From JAUWVG01 sp964633715 (lineage in GTDB: Bacteria; Acidobacteriota; Aminicenantia; Aminicenantales; Aminicenantaceae): a stretch of DNA of 9,758 nucleotides. Shown one piece after another: positions 1 to 6,577 of this stretch. Position 1 is the first letter of the stretch, and every line of letters begins with the position of its first letter. Under the pieces are notes generated by a model, which searched no databases, was not told where the DNA came from, and saw nothing but the letters and a program-made list of their open reading frames with translations. Position numbers and translations under genes: made by a program. The stretch spans positions 1 to 9,758 of the forward strand of contig CAZWHQ010000084.1 of assembly GCA_964633715.1 (NCBI GenBank). The letters run 5' to 3'.

Positions 1-273
1 TCCATAATAAACCTCCAAGTTTGATATTATGTCAAACTTTTCGGTATGTCCACGATACTGGGGGAAGTCCAGAAATTTTAGCTGCCATTCTATAGTTCGA
101 ATAACACCCTCATTCAAATCACTCTTGTATATTGTTTGAATCAGTTTCGGATCATCTAAGGGGGGCCTGTCTTTGCCATCCAAGATAAAAGCTCGTGTTG
201 GAGGAATATTGGGATAACCCTTCTGCCAGACCTCTTTCAATTTGATTTTGGAGTTATTAATTTTAATTTCCAT
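1..273 (-). CDS. Partial hypothetical protein, runs off left edge
   Basis: An uninterrupted minus-strand reading frame of 91 codons starts at ATG 271..273 (MEIKINNSKIKLKEVW...) and is still open at base 1. I do not recognise the family. The visible part is soluble and rich in Lys, Ile and aromatic residues, with no signal peptide or membrane segment. Only a poor Shine-Dalgarno (AGAAAG) precedes the start, but a good promoter lies about 100 nt upstream (382..410), so it is probably a separate transcription unit from the three small genes to its right. A second, out-of-frame ATG at 3..5 has a strong GGAGG six bases upstream (12..16). The frame may therefore end just beyond the edge and overlap the start of another gene. 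That it is coding is likely; its function is unknown. Confidence 0.5.
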   Translation of the reverse strand, partial: MEIKINNSKIKLKEVWQKGYPNIPPTRAFILDGKDRPPLDDPKLIQTIYKSDLNEGVIRTIEWQLKFLDFPQYRGHTEKFDIISNLEVYYG

Positions 274-298
274 ATTAATTCTTTCTGATTACTACTAT

Positions 299-324
299 CT
301 GTGAAAATCAAAATTACTTCACAG
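299..324 (-). other. Hairpin in the 5' leader of the left-edge gene
   Basis: CTGTGAA (299..305) and TTCACAG (318..324) are perfect 7-bp inverted arms with a 12-nt spacer. They lie in the roughly 100-nt leader predicted between the promoter at 382..410 and the ATG at 273. This could be an RNA stem or a protein-binding dyad. There is no U-tract, so it is not a standard terminator. Confidence 0.3.
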
Positions 325-381
325 AAGGCATTTTCTCAAGCTGAGTAATCCCTTTGCCCCAGCATTATTTTGTGCCATTTA

Positions 382-410
382 ATTATAAGGTCATTTTTTC
401 TAAACATCAA
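382..410 (-). promoter_or_regulatory. Sigma70-type promoter for the left-edge gene
   Basis: On the minus strand, -35 TTGATG (405..410, 4 of 6) is followed by a 17-nt spacer and -10 TATAAT (382..387, 6 of 6). The predicted start near 375 leaves a leader of about 100 nt before the ATG at 273. The surrounding 274..517 is AT-rich and shows no gene; besides this promoter and the 299..324 hairpin it holds only a weak 8-bp inverted repeat at 435..461. Confidence 0.5.
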
Positions 411-517
411 AAAACTTTATAATCAAAGAAATACTGATTTTCTATGGTTAATGGAAAATCAATGAGAAGGATTGTTTTAAGAAAAAGATAATGAAATTTA
501 CAGAATGATAAATAGAT

Positions 518-832
518 TCAAGTTTCAGGCTTTAAATTGATATGTCCTTTTTCGGAAAGCATCCTTTGGTATTCCTCCAAAGTATATGGACATTCTAGAA
601 AATCCAAAAATTGTTTCTTATTATCGAAATGTAGTGTCGAATATATTCTGTAAACTAACTTATCGCCAAGTGTTTTGTACTTTTGTGCACTGTGACCACC
701 AACTTTTGATCGTACTTTTGAGACAGTGGCTCCATTAATATAGAATCTGCAATAAAGATCTTTCCCACTTTTTTCAATTTTAAATCCCTTATTTTCTAGT
801 CCCTTATGAAGATACCGTAGGTCTAGGCTCAT
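518..832 (-). CDS. Small HicA-like protein (putative)
   Basis: This is a 104-residue soluble protein, MSLDLRYLHKGLENKG... The N-terminal part, a helix then GFKIEKSGKD with short beta strands, recalls the HicA/dsRBD-like fold, where a helix is followed by 'G(F)...GSH'. The central GGHS at about residues 45-48 sits where many uncharacterised relatives have an 'SHG' motif. The C-terminal FLDFLECPYTLEEYQRML resembles the 'dLIeCPls.eeY...L' tail seen in those longer relatives. It is longer than classical HicA (about 60 aa), and I cannot assign a catalytic histidine with certainty. It starts 2 nt after the stop of the 835..1239 gene, so the two are almost certainly co-transcribed and translationally coupled. 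Its stop is TGA. The HicA link is recall-based inference; RNase activity is not shown. Confidence 0.55.
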   Translation of the reverse strand: MSLDLRYLHKGLENKGFKIEKSGKDLYCRFYINGATVSKVRSKVGGHSAQKYKTLGDKLVYRIYSTLHFDNKKQFLDFLECPYTLEEYQRMLSEKGHINLKPET

Positions 833-834
833 TC

Positions 835-1239
835 TTATATATTCAAAATACTTTTGTACTTTTTTAGTTCCTGCCGAGCAAAGATATCCATGTTTTCTAA
901 TGGAGTTGTTAAATAAGAGTTAAGATCATATAAGAAAAAATTTTCGAAACTTGTAAATGCCTGATCAAGAGTATTCCCATCCCCCCAGATATTAAATTCT
1001 TCATTTTCGACAAAAAAGAGGTTTTCTTCGTAAGATACAGTCAGGATTAAATAACGAGCTAAATTATAATTTCCAATTTTTTCTATAATCCAATTGTCGT
1101 TGTGCGTATATTCCAGAGTCGGGATGTTGAATGTCAAATCTAAGCTTTCCGATTCTTTAAAAGACACATTTTTTATCCAGGACTCAGTAATCTTAAAAGC
1201 CGGCATTTCATAGGTAATAATTTCTTTATTTTGCAGCAC
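835..1239 (-). CDS. Small protein, weakly HicB-like (putative antitoxin)
   Basis: This 134-residue protein starts at GTG 1237..1239. I chose that start because AGGGG lies about six bases upstream, inside the end of the preceding gene; an internal ATG at 1204..1206 is an alternative. The C-terminal half contains FNIWGDGNTLDQAF followed by helices. This resembles the HicB partial RNase H-like pattern, a strand, then 'G.G.T..EA', then a helix of the 'l..L' type. There is no recognisable DNA-binding C-terminal domain, and the tail ENMDIFARQELKKYKSIL looks helical. It overlaps the upstream gene by 14 nt and is followed after 2 nt by the HicA-like gene. Gene order and size therefore fit a toxin-antitoxin-like pair. 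The family call is weak; the coding call is strong. Confidence 0.55.
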   Translation of the reverse strand: MLQNKEIITYEMPAFKITESWIKNVSFKESESLDLTFNIPTLEYTHNDNWIIEKIGNYNLARYLILTVSYEENLFFVENEEFNIWGDGNTLDQAFTSFENFFLYDLNSYLTTPLENMDIFARQELKKYKSILNI

Positions 1240-1552
1240 TTATAGCCCCTGTTTTTATAAGTCCTTCAACAGTTTTGTCGATTTCGTTTTTTAATCGAAG
1301 TAATTCATCGTGATCTAAACAGTACCTTGCCAATGTCTTTATTTCTTTTATCTTTTCCCCTGTTTGGGAAGCTTCCTTCTCTTTGGCATTTTGTGTTCCC
1401 GAAAGCATATCTTCTGGATCTAACATTCCAAAATATAAAACAGTTGAATGCGGTGTATATACTGCCCTAAACGCATTCGTTTTCAAAATTACTGGAGAGT
1501 CTATTTTCCATTTAGCTTTTAATGCGATCTTTGAGGGTTTTTCCTTTATCAT
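1226..1552 (-). CDS. Small protein, first gene of three-gene operon, possibly DUF3467-like
   Basis: This 108-residue protein starts at ATG 1550..1552 with a strong Shine-Dalgarno (GGGAGGAG) just upstream. It is Lys-rich at the N-terminus and has a central NAFRAVYTPHSTVLYFG segment at about residues 26-42, then a charged helical C-terminus (EKIKEIKTLARYCLDHDELLRLKNEI). The pattern 'N...v..tP...vLyFG' recalls DUF3467-type small proteins, but I would not insist on it. It is the first gene behind the promoter at 1588..1616 and overlaps the next gene by 14 nt, so it belongs to the same module as the HicB/HicA-like genes. Function unknown. Confidence 0.6.
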   Translation of the reverse strand: MIKEKPSKIALKAKWKIDSPVILKTNAFRAVYTPHSTVLYFGMLDPEDMLSGTQNAKEKEASQTGEKIKEIKTLARYCLDHDELLRLKNEIDKTVEGLIKTGAISAAK

Positions 1553-1587
1553 GACTCCTCCCTAAATTAATTTAGAGTTGTTGCATA

Positions 1588-1616
1588 AATATGACAGGTT
1601 TTTTTATTTTAGTCAA
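1588..1616 (-). promoter_or_regulatory. Promoter of the three-gene accessory operon
   Basis: On the minus strand, -35 TTGACT (1611..1616, 5 of 6) is followed by a 17-nt spacer and -10 CATATT (1588..1593, 4 of 6). The predicted start near 1580 gives a leader of about 28 nt, with GGGAGGAG directly before ATG 1552. The 11-bp direct repeats at 1626..1654 abut the upstream side of the -35 box. Confidence 0.5.
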
Positions 1617-1625
1617 ATTTTGTAT

Positions 1626-1654
1626 TGACCAAATTATGACCAAATTATGACCAA
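1626..1654. repeat. 11-bp direct repeats, candidate operator
   Basis: TGACCAAATTA occurs at 1626..1636 and 1637..1647, with a third partial copy TGACCAA at 1648..1654. A degenerate relative (AGTCAAATTTT) lies at 1611..1621, overlapping the -35 box of the accessory operon. The 11-bp period, about one helical turn, places the copies on one face of DNA. That suits cooperative binding of an operon-encoded regulator. The repeats are seen directly; the operator role is inferred. Confidence 0.5.
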
Positions 1655-1761
1655 CTGTGTCTAAAAATAGGCGAAATTGTACTAAACCATGCAAATTGTA
1701 ATGGGAACTAAAATCTTTAAATAAACTGCGTAAGTTATTGATTTTTTTGCATTATATGGGC

Positions 1762-1857
1762 TGGCGGGAAGGTGTGGGAGTTGAACCCACCCGGGGCTTC
1801 TTACGGCCCCATACTGGTTTTGAAGACCAGAAGGCCCACAGGGACCTATACCCTCCC
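1762..1857 (-). tRNA. selC: tRNA-Sec (selenocysteine, anticodon UCA)
   Basis: This is a 96-nt tRNA including an encoded 3' CCA. The acceptor stem has 8 bp, GGGAGGGT with ACCTTCCC, and the discriminator base is G. The D stem is 6 bp (AGGTCC/GGGCCT) with a 4-nt loop. The anticodon stem CTGGT/ACCAG encloses CTTCAAA, placing anticodon TCA at 1821..1823. The extra arm is long (GGGGC...GCCCC), and the 5-bp T stem GTGGG/CCCAC holds TTCAACT. The 8+5 acceptor/T arrangement, long D stem and long extra arm are diagnostic of bacterial tRNA-Sec, and the size is close to that of E. coli selC. The tRNA is charged with serine, then converted to selenocysteinyl-tRNA by SelA and delivered by SelB. It begins only 5 nt after the selB stop codon, so it is probably processed from the same transcript. 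No clear U-tract terminator follows it. Confidence 0.97.
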
Positions 1858-1862
1858 GTGTA

Positions 1863-3803
1863 TTAGGCTAATATATGCGTGTTATCCTGCCTTTTTGTCA
1901 GGCCGGATTCATCAAAATATTCCAGGATGGCCTGGGCATATTTTCGTGAAAATTGGATCCTGTCGCGCAGCTCTGCAATCGTTATGGATTGATTTTTATT
2001 GAGGATTTCGACAACCATCGTTTTTACGTCATCCAAAGCATTTTTGTGATAAATCACATTCTTGGAGAGTCTAACCAATCTGTCTTGATTAAGCAACCCA
2101 GTGAGAATATTTTTAAACTCCGGAAGTGTGAGGCCGATTTGAGTCCGGACATCTTCTTCGAGGGGAGTTTTAAATTTTGCCGATTTATAAATTTGCTCGA
2201 TTTTATCTGCGGTTGTCTGCTCCCTGGAGGTCATCTTGATCTCGTGGCCGGGCAGGCCCAATTTTCCTTCCCGTTCATAAATAGTTTTATCTGAAATTAA
2301 CTGTGCTAGAACATGCCTGAAAACTTGATCATCGCTCAGTTTTAAAAATTCTGACCGCAGCACAGGGCTTGGAGCTAGAGACTCATACGGTTTTTTTTCA
2401 AAATAATTCTTTAAGATCCCTTGGAGTTTGTCTTTTAAATTGGCGAAGGGTATTTCATGAAGATATCTAACGTTTTTGCCTGCCGCTTTTGATGCTTTTA
2501 TAGAGATGATTTTTCCTTCTGAGAGTTTTCTCGAAATGGCCTCTTCAATTTCCTCCTCTTCTTTTCCAATAATCTTGGCCACTTCAAAGGCACTTTGAGC
2601 GGAAAATGCGCCTTTTAAAAACACTTGTTCGACAGCCTCTTCAAGATTCCCATCCAGCATCCCCAATTCTTCGACTGTTTGAGACGAAAACCGTTTATGT
2701 TTAAGCGAGACTGAATCCAGGATGATCCCGCCTCCTATAGTCATAAGTGGTGAAAATGTTCTGACAACGAAGCGGTCCTGAGGCATAGCCACATTTGGGG
2801 CTTCCAAAACGAATTGAACATATGCTGTGTCTCCCGGTAAAAGTTTGTCACGGTCAAGAAGTACCAGCCGACAAATGATTTCTGATGTTCCTGTATGATG
2901 TCGCAGCCGTTCCCTGTTTTTGAGCTTTTTTTCATAACTTCTGAGAAGATGGAGCTTGCCGTCAAATCGGTTCGAAGGAACGAGGCTCCCTGGAGCTGCC
3001 GCTGTTTGCCCGCGTTTCAGTTTGTTTTTTTCGATATCGGGTAGATTGATAGCGGTCCGTTTTCCGATATGGGACCGATTTGTTTTAGAATGATGAACCT
3101 GCACTCCGCGAACACGTGAGATCAATCCTTCAGGAAATATCTCGACTTTATCACCTTCCTTGACTGTCCCTGAAAGCACTGTTCCCGCAGTGACTGTTCC
3201 GAAGCCGCGCATGGTGAAAACTCTGTCGATGGGCATGCGGAACGTGCCTCTGTCAACTCGGGGCGTGACCTCTTCTGCAATCTTAAAGAGAGAGGCCCTA
3301 AGATCCTCTAACCCGAATCCTGAAACGGAAGAGACCGGAATGATTGGGGCCTCTTCTAAAAAAGTGTCTTTTACGTAATCCTTCATGTCCGATTTGAGTT
3401 TTTGGATAATCAGATCATCCACAAGATCAGTTTTTGTGAGTGCAATGATGCCGTTTTGAAGGCCTAAAAGCTTGAGGATATCAAAGTGTTCCCGTGTTTG
3501 CACATTGATGGCCTCATCGGCAGCGATAACGAGGACAGCAGCGTCGATGTTGCTGGCGCCAGCGACCATGGTTTTGACCAGTTTTTCGTGACCCGGAACG
3601 TCGATAAAAACAATCTGTTTATCCGGCAAGGGAGTGTCCATAAAAACAAACCTGAGTTCGATTGTGATTCCACGCCGTTTTTCTTCTTCAAGAGTGTCGG
3701 CATCTCTTCCCGTTAAAGCTTTGACCAATGCTGTTTTCCCGTGGTCTATATGGCCGGCGGTGCCGATAATGACATGGCTTTTCTCGAGAGCTTGGTCCTT
3801 CAT
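1863..3803 (-). CDS. selB: Selenocysteine-specific elongation factor SelB
   Basis: This 646-residue translational GTPase binds GTP, Sec-tRNA-Sec and the SECIS hairpin, and delivers Sec to in-frame UGA on the ribosome. Visible motifs are G1 GTAGHIDHGKT (14-24), switch region EKRRGITIELRF (41-52), G3 DVPGHE (68-73) and TKTD (123-126) in the G4 position. This TKxD form is typical of SelB rather than the NKxD of EF-Tu. Beta-barrel domains II and III follow, with FRMPIDRVFTMRGFGTVTAGT near the start of domain II. The last 260 or so residues are helical winged-helix repeats that in SelB bind the SECIS RNA. Its length is slightly above E. coli SelB (614). The ATG at 3801..3803 overlaps the selD stop (ATGA) and has only a weak Shine-Dalgarno, so translational coupling to selD is likely. 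Confidence 0.97.
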   Translation of the reverse strand: MKDQALEKSHVIIGTAGHIDHGKTALVKALTGRDADTLEEEKRRGITIELRFVFMDTPLPDKQIVFIDVPGHEKLVKTMVAGASNIDAAVLVIAADEAINVQTREHFDILKLLGLQNGIIALTKTDLVDDLIIQKLKSDMKDYVKDTFLEEAPIIPVSSVSGFGLEDLRASLFKIAEEVTPRVDRGTFRMPIDRVFTMRGFGTVTAGTVLSGTVKEGDKVEIFPEGLISRVRGVQVHHSKTNRSHIGKRTAINLPDIEKNKLKRGQTAAAPGSLVPSNRFDGKLHLLRSYEKKLKNRERLRHHTGTSEIICRLVLLDRDKLLPGDTAYVQFVLEAPNVAMPQDRFVVRTFSPLMTIGGGIILDSVSLKHKRFSSQTVEELGMLDGNLEEAVEQVFLKGAFSAQSAFEVAKIIGKEEEEIEEAISRKLSEGKIISIKASKAAGKNVRYLHEIPFANLKDKLQGILKNYFEKKPYESLAPSPVLRSEFLKLSDDQVFRHVLAQLISDKTIYEREGKLGLPGHEIKMTSREQTTADKIEQIYKSAKFKTPLEEDVRTQIGLTLPEFKNILTGLLNQDRLVRLSKNVIYHKNALDDVKTMVVEILNKNQSITIAELRDRIQFSRKYAQAILEYFDESGLTKRQDNTHILA

Positions 3804-4993
3804 TTACTTGTTAGAATGATTTGTTCTTCTGATTGAGAAATTACAGTCCCAATAATTGTGGTGAATTTGAGCCCTTTTTCCCTGAGTCTTGAAACAAGTT
3901 CGTCGGCGTCATCAGGAGGAATGGCCATGAGAAGACCTCCGGAAGTTTGGGGATCATAGAGAACTGTTTCTCTTTCTTCGCTTACTCCAGAGGATGAAGT
4001 CACATATTGGGAAGCGAACTCCTTGTTTCTTTCGATAGCCCCTGAGATCATACCCTGTTGGATTTTTTCGAAAACTCCTTCGAAGACCGGTACTTGATTG
4101 GCAAATATCTCGATGGTCACTTTGCTCTGAGCGGCGATTTCGCTGAGATGTCCCATAAGCCCAAATCCTGTGACATCGGTGGCTGTTTTTACTCCCATAT
4201 CCACCATGATTTCTGCGGGAATCTTATTGAGTTCGGCCATAGATTGGCTGATAGTGTTGAGTGATTCAGCCGATGACTTTCCTATTTGACTGGCAAATCC
4301 GATGACTCCGGTCCCTAAAGGTTTGGTTAAAACCAGAATATCTCCGGGTTGGGCCTTGTTGTTTGTGATGATTTTATTAGGAACGATCGTCCCTGTTACG
4401 GCAAATCCGAATTTGATTTCATTATCCTTAATGCTGTGTCCACCGACAATAGATACGCCGGCTTCGGCCATCTTGTCGACACCTCCTCTGAGGATCTGGT
4501 TCATGATGCGGTGGCTCATGGTTTCTATCGGGAATCCGATAATAGAAAGAGCTGTCAGTGGAGTTCCCCCCATGGCGTAGATATCTGAAACCGAGTTGGC
4601 GGCAGCGATTTGGCCGAAAGTGTAAGGGTCATCCACACTGGGAGTGAAAATATCGACGGATTGGACAAGGGCTAAATCGTCGCTGATTTTGAATACCCCC
4701 GCATCATCGCAGGTGTCGGCGCTGACAAGGACTCTTGGATCGGAGGTCTTGGGGAGTCCGGCCAGGACAATTTTAAGGTCATTCTGGTTGATTTTAGACG
4801 CGCAGCCGCCATTTTCAACAAACTTTGTGAGCTCGATCTTTTCTCCTGTGTCTTCTAAACGTTCGCCGGCACAGAGGCACACATTTTTATCTTTGAACAG
4901 ATCGCAGGGGCAGGGTTCTTTGGGATTGCAGATGCAGTGACCTAATTTGATGGAGCGCTGCATGATTCGCTTTCGTTTTTCGAGATCGGTCAT
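3800..4993 (-). CDS. selD: Selenide, water dikinase SelD with Cys-rich N-terminal extension
   Basis: SelD makes selenophosphate from selenide and ATP, the selenium donor for Sec-tRNA. The protein has 397 residues. The active-site loop is NGGCASK, with Cys64 and Lys67 matching the catalytic Cys17/Lys20 pair of E. coli; the site is Cys, not Sec. Metal/ATP motifs include DTCDDAGVF and, near the C-terminus, DPQTSGGLL. An extra N-terminal segment of about 50 residues carries three C-x-C motifs (CIC 20-22, CPC 28-30, CLC 39-41), which could bind metal or selenium. The start at ATG 4991..4993 is supported by AAGGA upstream and by continuity of the extension. It lies 11 nt after the selA stop and overlaps selB by 4 nt. 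Its stop codon is TGA, read here as termination because selB starts in that overlap. The SelD assignment is secure; the role of the extension is unknown. Confidence 0.96.
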   Translation of the reverse strand: MTDLEKRKRIMQRSIKLGHCICNPKEPCPCDLFKDKNVCLCAGERLEDTGEKIELTKFVENGGCASKINQNDLKIVLAGLPKTSDPRVLVSADTCDDAGVFKISDDLALVQSVDIFTPSVDDPYTFGQIAAANSVSDIYAMGGTPLTALSIIGFPIETMSHRIMNQILRGGVDKMAEAGVSIVGGHSIKDNEIKFGFAVTGTIVPNKIITNNKAQPGDILVLTKPLGTGVIGFASQIGKSSAESLNTISQSMAELNKIPAEIMVDMGVKTATDVTGFGLMGHLSEIAAQSKVTIEIFANQVPVFEGVFEKIQQGMISGAIERNKEFASQYVTSSSGVSEERETVLYDPQTSGGLLMAIPPDDADELVSRLREKGLKFTTIIGTVISQSEEQIILTSK

Positions 4994-5004
4994 GAGATTT
5001 CCTT

Positions 5005-6411
5005 CTAACTTTTCAGAACGGCTGCGAGCGCATTGATGACAATTTTGTCCTGATGTTTTTGCACAGTGCGGAGATCGATAAGGACAAAATCCTTTTGTAC
5101 GCGGACACAGATGGGGGGAGTGCGTAAACGAAGTTTTTTTGCGAGGTTGTCTACGGTCTCTATGATGGGCCGGATTTTTAAAAGTTTTGTCGGTATCAGT
5201 TCTGTCGGCACAGAGCCGCTCCCTACTTGAGAATCTCCCTCTCCGACAGATATCTTCGCCTCGGTCTTAAGTTCGGAGCGGAGTTTTCGCTGCATGCGCA
5301 GTGCTCTTTTATTGAGATCTTCTACATTCATTGAGAGCATTTTGTAGAACGGATGCATTTGTGTGAGTTTTTCCGGAGTGAGAAAGAGTTTAAGAGTGGC
5401 TTCCAATCCGGCAATGGTCATTTTCCCTACTCTTAAAGCACGAGTGAGAGGATTTTTCTTAATTTTTTTTATGACAGCGGCCTTTCCGACGATGATCCCG
5501 GACTGCGGGCCTCCGATAAGTTTGTCGCCTGAAAAACAGATCACATCTGCGCCGGCTTTTACGCTGTTTTTGATGAGGGGTTCGTCCGTGAGCCCGAACT
5601 CATTCAGATTGACCAGGGCGCCGCTTCCGATATCGTCGATGATCAGAAGGTTATGGGTATTGGCCAGTTCGGCCAGTTCTTCGATGGAGGGTTCTTCAGC
5701 AAAACCCATTATGCGGTAATTGCTGTGGTGGACCCGCATGATAGCCCCGGTATTTTCTCCAATGGCTTCTTTATAGTCGCTTATATGGGTTTTATTGGTG
5801 GTTCCGACTTCTCTCAAGATAGCTCCGCTGGCGGCCATAATATCCGGCATACGGAATGAGCCGCCGATTTCAACCAGTTGACCCCTAGAGAGGATAACCT
5901 CTTTTCCTTTCGCTAATGTGTTAAGGATAAGCACCGTGGCGGCGGCCGTTGTTGTTGACGACCACTGCGGATTGTGCTCCGGTCAGCTCACTGAGAATGT
6001 TGTTGAGATGTGTGTCGCGGTGTCCCCTGCGCCCTGTTTCCAGATCAATCGCTAAAGTGCTGAATCCTGTGGAGACATCTTGAATGTTTTGGAGTGCATT
6101 TTCAGGAAGGACAGCTCGGCCCAGACCTGTGTGGAGAATCACACCGGTTGCGTTTATGGCTTCTTTGAGTGAATATGCGAATTTGCCTTCTAATATATCC
6201 TTCATTCTTTCAGCAATGGAATCCGGTGAAATATCGATATCAATAAAGTCTTCTTCCTCTTTATCGAGAATTTCAGAACGGAGATTCTCCAGAACAGTCC
6301 GTGCGCATTGACGACTTGTTTACGATTGTATTTTTCGATCAGTGTTTTGGCTGCATCAGACAGAATCAATCTGTCTATGGAGGGAAGTTTACGGAGGAAA
6401 TTATTAGTCAT
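5005..6411 (-). pseudogene. selA: L-seryl-tRNA(Sec) selenium transferase SelA, frame broken twice
   Basis: SelA is a PLP enzyme that converts Ser-tRNA-Sec to Sec-tRNA-Sec using selenophosphate. All of the protein is present but in three pieces: 6411 to about 6303, about 6310 to 5945, and 5945 to 5005. At about 6302..6308 one base is missing; restoring it turns the tail NAHGLFWR into NA-A-RTVLENLR. At about 5947..5952 one extra G turns NNNAAATVL into NNNGRRHG. The two shifts cancel, so outer pieces share a frame, and the repaired length of 468 residues matches E. coli SelA (463). The middle piece keeps INATGVILHTGLGRA; the last keeps SGDKLIGGPQSG with the PLP lysine at repaired residue 297 (E. 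coli Lys295). Start ATG 6409..6411 follows AAAGGA; a promoter lies at 6462..6491. The strong conservation in every frame suggests sequence error or very recent mutation. Confidence 0.93.
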
Positions 6412-6461
6412 AGTATTATCCTTTTAGATTGATAATAAATTGAATGATCCACACGAAAGAT

Positions 6462-6491
6462 ATAATAGTACCATACTTTTCCTGAAATCAA
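6462..6491 (-). promoter_or_regulatory. Candidate promoter of the selA-selD-selB-selC unit
   Basis: On the minus strand, -35 TTGATT (6486..6491, 4 of 6) is followed by an 18-nt spacer and -10 TATTAT (6462..6467, 5 of 6). It lies between the selenoprotein gene's terminator-like hairpin and the selA start, with a leader of about 45 nt. If real, it would transcribe the whole Sec machinery as one unit. Confidence 0.45.
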
Positions 6492-6514
6492 TTCTTGTTT
6501 CACAGGGGGGGAAG

Positions 6515-6533
6515 AAAAAAGGGCCAGCCCTCC
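6515..6533 (-). terminator. Probable rho-independent terminator after the selenoprotein gene
   Basis: The minus strand reads GGAGGG, loop CTGG, then CCCTTTTTT. This gives 4 Watson-Crick pairs plus two possible G-U pairs, followed directly by six T residues. The stem is short but the position is right, about 45 nt after the stop codon at 6578 and before the candidate selA promoter. Confidence 0.4.
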
Positions 6534-6577
6534 ATGAAAAGGACTGTCTCTTTGAAAAACTAATTTGATTTAAATAT

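Noticed and set aside
17..39. 8-bp inverted repeat AAGTTTGA/TCAAACTT near the left edge as an operator
   Set aside because: It lies within the open reading frame of the left-edge gene, is AT-rich, and the context is cut off by the window edge.
1738..1761. Terminator directly after selC
   Set aside because: On the transcribed strand this stretch carries an A-run rather than a T-run, and no GC stem precedes it.
3800..3802. TGA at the end of selD as a Sec codon
   Set aside because: The SelD protein is already full length here and the ATGA overlap starts selB.
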